From positions 1 to 8,550 of the forward strand of contig JBPPNE010000130.1 in assembly GCA_051306415.1 (NCBI GenBank): a stretch of 8,550 nt of DNA. Direction: 5' to 3'. The notes below the pieces were generated by a model. That model was given only the letters and a program-made list of their open reading frames with translations. It did no database searches and was not told the DNA's origin. Made by a program: the position numbers and the translations under genes. Below are positions 1 to 6,709 of the stretch, piece by piece. The number at the start of each line of letters is the position of its first letter. Within the stretch, counting starts at the first letter, position 1. The stretch is from CBDDRG01 sp051306415. GTDB lineage: Bacteria > Pseudomonadota > Gammaproteobacteria > Pseudomonadales > Porticoccaceae.

Positions 1-3000
1 TCGAGGACGAAATCGATGATCAGCAGCGAGTTGCGCACCACCACGCCGGCCAGCGCGATGAAGCCGATCATCGAGGTTGCAGTGAACGACTGCCCCACCA
101 GCCAGTGGCCGGGAAACACGCCTATCAGACCCAGCGGGATCGCCGACATCGCGATCAGCGGAATCGCGAAGGACTGGTAGTGGGCAACCAGCAGCAGGTA
201 GATGAACAGCACCGCGAGGCCAAAGGAATAGAGCATGTCGCCGTAGGCATCCAGGGTCAGGCGCATTTCGCCATCCCAGAGGATGTGGTAGCCGCTCACG
301 GTGTTGGGCTCGCCGCGCTTGAACTCAAAAGCCTCGGTGACCACCGGCAAGCCGTCGGGACTCTGCAACTCGTGCAAACGCCGATTGATGTCGAGCACGG
401 CGTAAAGCGCGGCCGATTGCCCCATCTCCGCGGCAACATAGACCACGCGCTCGTAATCCTTGCGAAAGATGGTGCGGTCGCCCTGGGTATCGGTGACGCG
501 GGCAACGGCGGACAGTGGGATGTCCTGGCCCTGCGGGTTGCGCAGATTGAGGTGTGACAACGTATCCAGATCGATGGTCTTGGCGCGCGGAACGGCGAGG
601 ACAATGGGTACCGCCTGTCGCTCGCCCGCGACATGGACGCGACCGACCTCTTCGCCACTCAGCGCTCGCCCCATCAATTGCGCGACTTGCGCGGTACTGA
701 CGCCGGCGAGCGCCGCCTTGTCGCGATCGACTTCAATCACCTTGGCCGGCAGCACACGGGGCGTCGAAGTGTGCACTTCCACGACGTCGGGAGTTTGTCT
801 GAACTCACTGGCCACCTGCTCGCCGAGAGCTTCCAAGGTGTCGAGATTTTCGCCGTAGATTTCGGCCAGTACGGTGGCGCGCACCGGCGGTCCGGGCGGG
901 TCCTCAATCAGATTGACGCGGCTGCCGGGATAACGCTCCTGGATCGCGAGTACCGCCGGGCGCAGGTCGCGCACCAGCAGGATGGAAGACAGATCGCGCT
1001 GGCTCTTGTCGGTGAGATTGACGCGAATCTCGGCGACGTGGGGGCCAACTTTGTCGACCGCGCCACGCAGCATGCCGTTGAAGTCGATCACCCCGCCCTG
1101 CCCGAGCCAGATCTGGTAATTGGCGATCTCGGCCTGGGTGCGCAGCAGATCGCCGACTTCGCGCGCGACCTGATCGGTCTGTTCTATCGGCGAGCCTTCC
1201 GGCAGGTCGATGGTGATATTGAACGTGTTCTTGTTGTCTTTCGGCAGCATCGCGATTTCAACGCCGAGCAGCGACTGTGGCCCGCTCACCCCTGCCGGAC
1301 GCAGGAACTGCCACGCCGGTTGCAGGCAGGCGAGCAGAATCGCGCCGACCAGAACGCCGAAGGTCAACACCTGCAAACCGCGGTTATCCAGTACCGGGTC
1401 GAGCAGCCGCACATAGAAGCGGGCCAGCAAGCCGTTGGCGTGGGACTTATGCGAGTCGCCAGCTTGGGCCGGTTTGAGCCAACGGTGAGCGGCCCAGGGC
1501 GTCACCGTGTAGGCAATCAGCAGGGAGAAAAATATCGCCACCGGGACATTGAAAGCGACGGGGTAAAAATACTGGCCGATCACGCCTTTCAGCACCAACT
1601 GGGCGAGGAACGCGGTCATGATCGAAAAGGTGGCCAGCGTGGTGGCATTGCCGATTTCACTGACCGCGTCGATGGTGGCCTGGCGCGGATCGCGACCGCC
1701 GAGGTTCTGGTAGTGGCGATGCACGTTTTCGATCACCACGATGGCGTCATCCACCAACAGGCCGAGCGCCAGAATCAGGCCAAACAGGGTGACCCGGTTG
1801 ATGGTTGGGCCGACCAACAAATCGGCCCCCAAGGTGAGCGCCAAAATCAGGGGTACGGCGAGACCGACGATCGCGGCTTCGCGCCAGCCCAGGCTGACGA
1901 CCGTGATCAGAAACACGACCAGAATGGCCTCCGCCAGACTTTTCAGCAGGTGATTGACCGCGTCATCGGCTTTCTTGCCGTCGTTGCGCGTGACCACCAT
2001 ATCGACACCGGCGGGAATGAAGGTGGCTTTCATTTCCTCGACGCGCTGAAGCACCTTGTCGGCCATGACCACCGCGTTGACGCCGCGCTTTTTGGCCAGC
2101 GCCAGGGTCACCGCGGGCATTTCCTGACTTTGCTGTTGGTTGAATCGGGGGTCGCCCGGGCCAAAAGCAAAACGGCTCAGCTTGGAGCGCTCGGTAGAGG
2201 GGCCATCCTGAATGGTGGCGACATCATTCAGATAGATCGGGCGCTGGCTCCATGTGCCGACCACCAGGCCCTCCAACTCGGTCGCCAGCGCGAAGGAGCC
2301 GCTCAGCAACACCGTGTATTCCCGCTCGTCGTCGACCCAGTTACCAAGGCCGGCGGACAAATTAGTGGTGCGCAAAACGTCGCGCAGCTGATCCCAGGTC
2401 AAATGATAGGCCGCCAATTTGGCGGGATCGAGCTCGATTCGCACTGCGCGATCAAGGCCGCCCTGGACGTAGGCATTGGACACACCACCAATGCCGCGCA
2501 AGTGATCGATCATGCGATCGCCGAGCTGTTTCAGCGCGAATTCGTCGTAGCGGTCGGATGTCAGCGTGATAGTGACGACGGGCACATTGTCGACATCCAT
2601 GCTCCTCACCACCGGATCGCGGGCGCCGTCGGGCAGGCGGTCGCGGTGGCCGGCGAGGACATCGTAGAGCGCGACCAGGGAGTCGCCCTTGTCGGCGCCG
2701 ACCTTGAACTGCACGCTGACCAGTGCCGCTGAGTTGACGATAACGGCGTGGACGTGATCGACGCTGGTGATCTGTTTGACCACCCCTTCCAGCGGCTGTA
2801 CCAGCAGACGCTCCATTTCGACGGCGCTGGCGCCGGGCATCGACAGATAGACGTTGGCCGCCGGCACCACGATCTGCGGGTTCTCCTCGCGTGGGGTGTT
2901 GAGGATGGCGAAGGTACCGAGCAAGCCACAAGCGAGAATGACCAGGCTGGTCATTCTCGAGGTGACAAATAGCGAGGCGAGCCAGCCTGCCGGATTGGAC

Positions 3001-3017
3001 GGCTTGGGCTCGCTCAC
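1..3017 (-). CDS. RND efflux pump permease, AcrB/HAE-like (3' end outside window)
   Basis: Inner-membrane proton-driven efflux permease, the pump of a tripartite exporter. I translated the minus strand from the GTG at 3017 and found about 1005 codons without a stop. The missing C-terminus is probably about 40-60 residues, judged by the usual ~1050 for the family. A first membrane segment lies near residues 23-39, followed by the porter domain (PGASAVEMERLLVQPLEG at about 61-78). TM4 carries GLLVDDAIVVIEN with Asp423-Asp424, matching the proton-relay pair Asp407/408 of AcrB; metal-exporting HME pumps have a different TM4 motif. A second hydrophobic block (LAVLFIYLLLVAHYQSF) starts the C-terminal membrane half. 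Near the edge GVVVRNSLLI puts Arg995 where AcrB has Lys940. The GTG start has GGAG 7 nt upstream and overlaps the adaptor stop (GTGA), implying translational coupling. The substrate cannot be told; drugs, solvents or other organics are likelier than metals. Confidence 0.93.
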   Translation of the reverse strand, partial: MSEPKPSNPAGWLASLFVTSRMTSLVILACGLLGTFAILNTPREENPQIVVPAANVYLSMPGASAVEMERLLVQPLEGVVKQITSVDHVHAVIVNSAALVSVQFKVGADKGDSLVALYDVLAGHRDRLPDGARDPVVRSMDVDNVPVVTITLTSDRYDEFALKQLGDRMIDHLRGIGGVSNAYVQGGLDRAVRIELDPAKLAAYHLTWDQLRDVLRTTNLSAGLGNWVDDEREYTVLLSGSFALATELEGLVVGTWSQRPIYLNDVATIQDGPSTERSKLSRFAFGPGDPRFNQQQSQEMPAVTLALAKKRGVNAVVMADKVLQRVEEMKATFIPAGVDMVVTRNDGKKADDAVNHLLKSLAEAILVVFLITVVSLGWREAAIVGLAVPLILALTLGADLLVGPTINRVTLFGLILALGLLVDDAIVVIENVHRHYQNLGGRDPRQATIDAVSEIGNATTLATFSIMTAFLAQLVLKGVIGQYFYPVAFNVPVAIFFSLLIAYTVTPWAAHRWLKPAQAGDSHKSHANGLLARFYVRLLDPVLDNRGLQVLTFGVLVGAILLACLQPAWQFLRPAGVSGPQSLLGVEIAMLPKDNKNTFNITIDLPEGSPIEQTDQVAREVGDLLRTQAEIANYQIWLGQGGVIDFNGMLRGAVDKVGPHVAEIRVNLTDKSQRDLSSILLVRDLRPAVLAIQERYPGSRVNLIEDPPGPPVRATVLAEIYGENLDTLEALGEQVASEFRQTPDVVEVHTSTPRVLPAKVIEVDRDKAALAGVSTAQVAQLMGRALSGEEVGRVHVAGERQAVPIVLAVPRAKTIDLDTLSHLNLRNPQGQDIPLSAVARVTDTQGDRTIFRKDYERVVYVAAEMGQSAALYAVLDINRRLHELQSPDGLPVVTEAFEFKRGEPNTVSGYHILWDGEMRLTLDAYGDMLYSFGLAVLFIYLLLVAHYQSFAIPLIAMSAIPLGLIGVFPGHWLVGQSFTATSMIGFIALAGVVVRNSLLIIDFVL

Positions 3018-4198
3018 GGGGCGGCTCCAACTGAGTCGGCGCGCTCGCCGTCGAGGTCCGAACCAGTGGCGGGCGCGGGATCGGCACGGGAATGAGCGGG
3101 GACGATGGTGTCGCCCTCGCGCAGCCGAGGGTCGTTGGCGGCGACCACGGTCTCGCCGGCGCTCAAGCCGCTCACTACCTCAATCTTGTCTGGCCACTCA
3201 CGCTGCGTGCGCAGCCAGCGAAAATGCGCGCGCTGGTCCTCGTCGACGACAAAGACGCCCCTGAGCCCGCCACGCTCCACCAGCCAGGTCGGATGGATCA
3301 CCGGTTGTTTTCGACCATCGAGCAGAAACTGGGCACGGCCGAAAATGCCTGGGCGTATTGCAGGATGCGCGGGAAGTGCAACCTTGACCTGAAATTTTCG
3401 CGTCACCGGGTCACTGGACGGCACGATGCGGGCGACCCGGCCGGTCACCAGTGCGCCTTCGACCTTAACCTCGACGGCATCACCGACAACGATCTTGGCC
3501 AGGTGCGCATCGGTGACAAAAGTATCAAACATCAGCAAATCGGGGGATTCGACGGTCAGGATCGGAGCGCCGGGCGTTGCCAGATCGCCGGCCTGCCGAT
3601 AGCGGGCGACGACGACGCCAGCGGTCGGACTGACAATGCTGGTGTAGTCGCGCTGCGCGCGGGCCGTGTCCAGCGCCGCCCGCGCACTCTTCAACTGTTC
3701 GGTCAGGGTATCTCGCTGCAGCCGCGCCTTGCGCAGTTGCACCTCGGCGATGCTGCCGGCGTCGAACAGATTCTGGTAGCGGCCGAGATCGGCCTGGGCA
3801 TCGGCCAACAGGGCCGCGGCGGTATCGACCGCGCCCTGCGCCTGGTGGATGCCGCCATCGACATCGCTGCCATCGAGGCTCGCCAGCAATTGCCCGGCTT
3901 TTACCGGCTCGCCTTCACGTACATGCAGCGTGCGGATGTACCCGGTCATCTTGGAGGTGACATCGATCCGCTGATCGGAGACCACGGTGCCGACGGCGTT
4001 CCAGGCCACCGGCAGCGTGGCCACGGCGACGGTGGCGACCGGCAACTCCAGCGCGTTGCGCGTGACCGGGGTCGGCGGGGCCGCCTTGTCGCAGCCCAGA
4101 ATGGCCAAGGCAATGAGGCCCAGGCAGCAGGCAACCGCCTGTCTGAGTCGGGTCGTGGCGCGATGTTGGGTCATGTGTTGGGTCATGTGCAGGGTCAT
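3014..4198 (-). CDS. RND periplasmic adaptor lipoprotein (HlyD/AcrA membrane fusion family)
   Basis: Adaptor of 394 aa linking the RND permease to an outer-membrane channel. The N-terminus has a basic stretch, a hydrophobic segment (about 21-35) and a lipobox-like ILGC with Cys36. Asp37 at +2 is the classic inner-membrane retention signal, as in AcrA. Then come the first half of the lipoyl-like domain (TGYIRTLHVREGEPVKAGQLLASLD, 85-109), an alpha-hairpin coiled coil (about 115-183), the second lipoyl half (SIVSPTAGVVVARYRQAGDLATPG, 187-210), a beta-barrel and a membrane-proximal part, and a Pro/Ala/Asp-rich tail after about 365. In the hairpin tip RYQNLFDAGSIAE keeps Arg and Leu of the channel-docking RLS motif, but Ala151 replaces Ser. 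ATG 4198 is preferred because AAGGA lies 7 nt upstream. In-frame ATGs also exist at 4186 and 4174. It follows tetR after 37 nt and overlaps the permease start by 4 nt. Confidence 0.93.
   Translation of the reverse strand: MTLHMTQHMTQHRATTRLRQAVACCLGLIALAILGCDKAAPPTPVTRNALELPVATVAVATLPVAWNAVGTVVSDQRIDVTSKMTGYIRTLHVREGEPVKAGQLLASLDGSDVDGGIHQAQGAVDTAAALLADAQADLGRYQNLFDAGSIAEVQLRKARLQRDTLTEQLKSARAALDTARAQRDYTSIVSPTAGVVVARYRQAGDLATPGAPILTVESPDLLMFDTFVTDAHLAKIVVGDAVEVKVEGALVTGRVARIVPSSDPVTRKFQVKVALPAHPAIRPGIFGRAQFLLDGRKQPVIHPTWLVERGGLRGVFVVDEDQRAHFRWLRTQREWPDKIEVVSGLSAGETVVAANDPRLREGDTIVPAHSRADPAPATGSDLDGERADSVGAAP
4163..4198 (-). repeat. Triple 12-bp tandem repeat at the start of the adaptor gene
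   Basis: Three consecutive 12-nt units on the minus strand, each ATGACCC followed by TGCAC, AACAC or AACAT, encode MTLH-MTQH-MTQH. Every unit begins with ATG in the same frame (4198, 4186, 4174), so the lipoprotein has three possible start codons. Only the first has a clear ribosome binding site (AAGGA at 4206-4210, spacer 7 nt). A gain or loss of one unit would keep the frame and alter only the cytoplasmic end of the signal peptide. Confidence 0.85.
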
Positions 4199-4205
4199 GG
4201 GGCGA

Positions 4206-4210
4206 TCCTT
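4206..4210 (-). promoter_or_regulatory. Ribosome binding site of the adaptor gene
   Basis: AAGGA on the minus strand, 7 nt before the ATG at 4198. It decides among the three in-frame ATGs of this gene in favour of the most upstream one. It lies in the 37-nt gap after the tetR stop codon. Confidence 0.7.
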
Positions 4211-4235
4211 CGCATCGGCAGCAGGATGGGTTGCG

Positions 4236-4847
4236 TCACTGGCTGAGGCCCGGACGCAGCAACTGCATCAGGTGGGCGACCAGCGTCTGCGGCTGTTCGT
4301 GCTCGGCGCGGTGACCGGGCAGAATCCGGCGCACGGCGGTGGTCTCGAAGTGGTAGAGCACCAGGCCAATGACGGATACGGACAGCAGATGGGGGTCGTA
4401 GCGGGGCTTGAACGCATCCACCAAGCCCTGGATGGCGAGAAACAACTCCTCGAAGGTACCCTTGACCAGACGCTGCATGCGCCCGGTATCGCTGTCGAGC
4501 AGAACCCATTGCAGCAGCTTCTGGAAGTCCTGATCCCTATCGAGTGCCTGCGCGAACCAGGCGACAAAGCTTTCGAGACGCTGGAGCGGACTGCCATCGC
4601 CCTCGACGATCATTTCGACCGCGCTGGTCTTGCGCCGAAACGCCTGTCCCACAGCGTCGATATACAACTCATCCTTGTCCTTGAAGTGGTGGTAGAGAGC
4701 CGCCGGCGTAACGCCCACGGTAGTGGCGATATCCCGCATCGATACGCCATCGTAGCCCGAACGGGCAAACAGCGGAATTGCCAGATCGAGGATATCCGGG
4801 CGGGATTTTTTGCCGGGGCGGTTGGTAGTCGTGCTCACCGCTTCCAT
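4236..4847 (-). CDS. TetR/AcrR-family transcriptional repressor of the efflux operon
   Basis: Protein of 203 aa, typical for the family. The N-terminal DNA-binding domain is clear: ILDLAIPLFARSGYDGVSMRDIA (about 19-41) followed by the recognition helix and its end, GVTPAALYHHFKDKDEL (about 45-61). The rest is a mostly helical, variable ligand-binding and dimerisation domain without a recognisable subfamily signature, so the inducer is unknown. An in-frame TAG stands directly before the ATG at 4847, so translation cannot start further upstream. No Shine-Dalgarno sequence is visible in front of it. The gene is first in a unit with the adaptor and permease (37-nt gap, then a 4-nt overlap). A palindrome directly in front of the start codon suggests it represses itself and the pump, as AcrR and TtgR do at their own loci; that role is inference. 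Confidence 0.92.
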   Translation of the reverse strand: MEAVSTTTNRPGKKSRPDILDLAIPLFARSGYDGVSMRDIATTVGVTPAALYHHFKDKDELYIDAVGQAFRRKTSAVEMIVEGDGSPLQRLESFVAWFAQALDRDQDFQKLLQWVLLDSDTGRMQRLVKGTFEELFLAIQGLVDAFKPRYDPHLLSVSVIGLVLYHFETTAVRRILPGHRAEHEQPQTLVAHLMQLLRPGLSQ

Positions 4848-4848
4848 C

Positions 4849-4870
4849 TAACTTAACGAACGTTAGGTTA
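4849..4870. promoter_or_regulatory. Probable TetR operator (22-bp inverted repeat)
   Basis: TAACTTAACG-AA-CGTTAGGTTA: two 10-bp arms around a 2-bp centre, with 9 of 10 positions matching. It starts 1 bp upstream of the tetR ATG and abuts the putative -10 box at 4871-4876. Length, symmetry and position are those of an autoregulatory TetR-family operator. Bound repressor would cover the expected transcription start. Confidence 0.8.
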
Positions 4871-4899
4871 ATAGTAGGGCGGAGTAAATCCAGATGCAA
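4871..4899 (-). promoter_or_regulatory. Putative sigma70 promoter of the tetR-adaptor-permease operon
   Basis: On the minus strand, TTGCAT (4899-4894, 3 of 6 matches to the -35 consensus) is followed after exactly 17 nt by TACTAT (4876-4871, 4 of 6 matches to the -10 consensus). The expected start would fall inside the adjoining palindrome, giving a leader under 20 nt without an obvious ribosome binding site. The boxes are weak; the ideal spacing and the neighbouring operator support the call. The rest of the 108-bp gap to rsmE (4900-4955) holds no clear hairpin terminator, so read-through from metR-rsmE is possible. Confidence 0.5.
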
Positions 4900-4955
4900 C
4901 CAGGGACGAATTCAGGGACAAACTGGCGGACGGTGCGGATGTCGGTTTAGACGGC

Positions 4956-5666
4956 TTAGCTGAACAGGCGTCCGAGCAGGGCGGGCACTGCTATTTCCAC
5001 CCGCAGGATGCGCGCGCCGAGCGAAACCGGGGTGAAACCGGCGCCGATCAGCGCGGCAATTTCGTAGGGAATAAAGCCGCCCTCGGGGCCGATCGCCAAC
5101 GTCGCCGGCTGATTCCAGGCGACGGGCGCGGCCTGATCGGCACTGGGGTGGGCAACGAGCGCGAGGCTGCCAGCGGCAACGGCGGCCAGTTCATCCTCGA
5201 CAAAGGGCTTGAAACGATGGCGCAGTTCGATGACTGGCAGGCGGGTATCGCCGGCCTGCTCCAGCCCCAGCAGCAATTGTTCGCGGATCGTCGCGGGCGC
5301 CAGCCAGGGGCTCTGCCAATAGCTTTTCTCGACGCGGTAACTATTGATCAGCAAGAGTTTCTTGACGCCCATCGCCGTTGTCGTCTGCAAGATGCGCCGC
5401 AGCATTTTCGGGCGCGGCAGCGCGAGCACCAGCGTGACCGGCAGCGCTGGCGGCGGCGGTTGATCGAACGCGACGTCAAGTTCGGCGCTCTCGGCCGTCA
5501 ATGTCAGTATGCGCGCCAGACCCAGCTTGCCATCGATCACTCCGGCTCTCAGGGTTTCGCCGACACCCAGCCGCAAGATACCCTGCAGGTGGGCGAAGCG
5601 CCGCCCGCCGATGCGTGCGCGGTTGGCACCGATAAAATCGGCCGGCTCCAACAGCAGTAGGTTCAT
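4956..5666 (-). CDS. RsmE-family RNA (uridine-N3) methyltransferase, possibly divergent paralogue
   Basis: Protein of 236 aa, close to the ~243 of E. coli RsmE, which uses S-adenosylmethionine to methylate U1498 of 16S rRNA. An N-terminal PUA-like part (1 to about 70) with the RRFAHLQGILRLGVGE stretch precedes a SPOUT-type domain with the knot motifs IGPEGGF (about 192-198) and LGARILRVEIA (216-226). The family signature is usually LGPR-(I/V)-LR-TET, so Pro, Thr and Thr are replaced here by Ala, Val and Ile. The middle segment YRVEKSYWQS and LLLGLEQAGDTRLP also differ from the usual SERS and EAAEQ(S/C)GR stretches. The fold assignment is firm; the exact target is not, so no symbol is given. 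Its ATG overlaps the metR stop codon (ATGA), so the two genes are very likely co-transcribed and coupled. Confidence 0.85.
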   Translation of the reverse strand: MNLLLLEPADFIGANRARIGGRRFAHLQGILRLGVGETLRAGVIDGKLGLARILTLTAESAELDVAFDQPPPPALPVTLVLALPRPKMLRRILQTTTAMGVKKLLLINSYRVEKSYWQSPWLAPATIREQLLLGLEQAGDTRLPVIELRHRFKPFVEDELAAVAAGSLALVAHPSADQAAPVAWNQPATLAIGPEGGFIPYEIAALIGAGFTPVSLGARILRVEIAVPALLGRLFS

Positions 5667-6607
5667 GGTGACTCGCTGTCGCCCTCGGGTTTGCCAGCGG
5701 CGGAATGCGGCGCCGTTCGCGCCTGATGATACTCGCGGGCGATGGCGATGAACTCGCTCATGAAGGGCGCCTTGCCGTCATCCTTGCGGATCGCCGCGTG
5801 CAGGGTGCCAAACAGGCCCTCCACGCCGAGCGGGCGGGCCGCGAGACCGCTTTGGCTCGCATCCGAGAGCACCCAGTCCGGCAGCACGGCAACACCCCGT
5901 TGACTCGCGACCAGCAGCAGGATGATGGCGGTCAGCTCGGACTGACGCACGGTGGCGGGCTCAATGCCCGCGGGTTGCAGGAAGCGGGTGAATACGTCCA
6001 GACGCTCGCGATCGACCGGATAGGTAATCAGCGTCTCGCCCGCGAGGTCGGCGGGTTCAATGAAATCCTTCGCCGCCAGCGGATGACTCGGCGCGCAGGC
6101 GAGCAGGGCCTGGTAATCGCACAGACGCTCGAACCGAAGGTCGGCGAGGGCGACCACATCCGAGGTCACCACCAGATCGACCTCGCCGCGCTGCAACGCC
6201 GGAATCGGGTTGAAGCTGACATCCAGGCGGATATCCACCTCGACATCCGGCCAGCGGCGCCGGTAGTTGCCCAGCACCGGCCGCAACCACTCAAAGCAGG
6301 CGTGGCATTCGATAGCGATGTACAGCCGCCCCGCCTGGCCCTGGCTCAGCCGTTTCAGATCGTTTTCGGCGGCCTGAATTTGCGGCAGTAACTGTTGCGC
6401 CAGCGCGACCACTTTTTGCCCCGCTGGCGTCAGCCGCAGCGGTTTGCTGGTGCGCAGAAACAGCGGCACGTCAAAGTGGTGCTCAATGGCTTTGATCTGA
6501 TGCGACAGCGCCGACTGAGTTAGATGCAGACGTTGCGCGGCACGGCTCAGGCTACCGGTCTCGTGAACGGCCAGCAGGCAGCGCAGATGGCGGACATTCA
6601 GATACAT
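5663..6607 (-). CDS. metR: LysR-type regulator MetR
   Basis: Protein of 314 aa (E. coli MetR is 317). The N-terminal winged helix-turn-helix (LRCLLAVHETGSLSRAAQRLHLTQSALSHQIKAIE, about 8-42) is followed by PLFLRTSKPLRLTPAG. The effector domain has IECHACFEWLRPVL (about 99-112), VDLVVTSDV and PVDRERLDVFTRFLQPAGI, which line up with IECHSCIQWL, LDLVMTSDI and PVQRSRLDVWRHFLQPAGV of E. coli MetR. MetR activates metE (and metH in some species) with homocysteine as co-effector and usually represses itself. The divergent position to metE across 102 bp is the classic arrangement. The start at 6607 matches the E. coli N-terminus, although its ribosome binding site is poor. The stop overlaps the next gene by 4 nt. 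Confidence 0.95.
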   Translation of the reverse strand: MYLNVRHLRCLLAVHETGSLSRAAQRLHLTQSALSHQIKAIEHHFDVPLFLRTSKPLRLTPAGQKVVALAQQLLPQIQAAENDLKRLSQGQAGRLYIAIECHACFEWLRPVLGNYRRRWPDVEVDIRLDVSFNPIPALQRGEVDLVVTSDVVALADLRFERLCDYQALLACAPSHPLAAKDFIEPADLAGETLITYPVDRERLDVFTRFLQPAGIEPATVRQSELTAIILLLVASQRGVAVLPDWVLSDASQSGLAARPLGVEGLFGTLHAAIRKDDGKAPFMSEFIAIAREYHQARTAPHSAAGKPEGDSESP

Positions 6608-6640
6608 TATTAAATTTACTCATGGTTATTAGTAGTGTTA

Positions 6641-6653
6641 TGAAATTGATCGA
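6641..6653. promoter_or_regulatory. Possible MetR binding site between metR and metE
   Basis: TGAA-ATTGA-TCGA resembles the E. coli MetR box TGAA-N5-TTCA: the left half is perfect and the right half has two mismatches. It lies in the 102-bp divergent spacer, overlapping the putative metE -35 box. I see no tandem MetJ boxes (AGACGTCT-like) here. Confidence 0.35.
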
Positions 6654-6674
6654 ATATTAATGCGATCCCATACT
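6646..6674 (+). promoter_or_regulatory. Putative metE promoter
   Basis: TTGATC (6646-6651, 4 of 6) and CATACT (6669-6674, 4 of 6) are separated by 17 nt. An alternative -10 is TATTAA at 6655-6660, with no good -35, which would be acceptable for a MetR-activated promoter. The choice matters: the first would start the transcript near 6681, the second near 6668, just before an inverted repeat that includes the ribosome binding site. Confidence 0.35.
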
Positions 6675-6704
6675 CCCCCGCAACAACAACACGACAGGGA
6701 GTAT
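6670..6704 (+). promoter_or_regulatory. Inverted repeat in the metE leader covering the ribosome binding site
   Basis: ATACTCCC (6670-6677) and GGGAGTAT (6697-6704) are perfectly complementary over 8 bp. They enclose a 19-nt loop rich in CAA (CAACAACAACAC). The right arm contains GGGAG of the metE Shine-Dalgarno sequence. As RNA this hairpin would occlude ribosome binding. As DNA it could be a protein site. Confidence 0.55.
6696..6701 (+). promoter_or_regulatory. Ribosome binding site of metE
   Basis: AGGGAG with an 8-nt spacer to the GTG at 6710. It fixes the start of metE, and five of its six bases lie in the right arm of the leader inverted repeat. Confidence 0.75.
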
Positions 6705-6709
6705 CCCAG

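Noticed and set aside
633..2732. Plus-strand open frame of 699 codons opposite the RND permease
   Set aside because: The minus strand encodes a clearly recognisable RND permease across the whole stretch. The plus frame has low-complexity His/Gln/Asp/Gly-rich composition, no domain I recognise and no ribosome binding site that I noticed. Long antisense frames are common in GC-rich genes.
1..3017. Heavy-metal (CzcA/CusA-type) exporter
   Set aside because: TM4 carries the double-Asp LVDDAIVV motif of hydrophobe/amphiphile pumps rather than the metal-pump pattern, and no metal-binding His/Met-rich segment stands out in the adaptor.
3092..4246. Plus-strand open frame of 384 codons opposite the adaptor gene
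   Set aside because: Mirror frame of the adaptor, whose domains and lipobox are unmistakable; the translated product has no family features.
4900..4955. Rho-independent terminator after the rsmE-like gene
   Set aside because: No GC-rich stem followed by a T run is visible on the minus strand; only a short repeated GTCCCTG is present.
6608..6709. Cobalamin or SAM riboswitch in front of metE
   Set aside because: Only 102 bp separate metR and metE, too short for a cobalamin riboswitch, and I see no B12-box-like or SAM-type core sequence. The only structure found is the simple inverted repeat.
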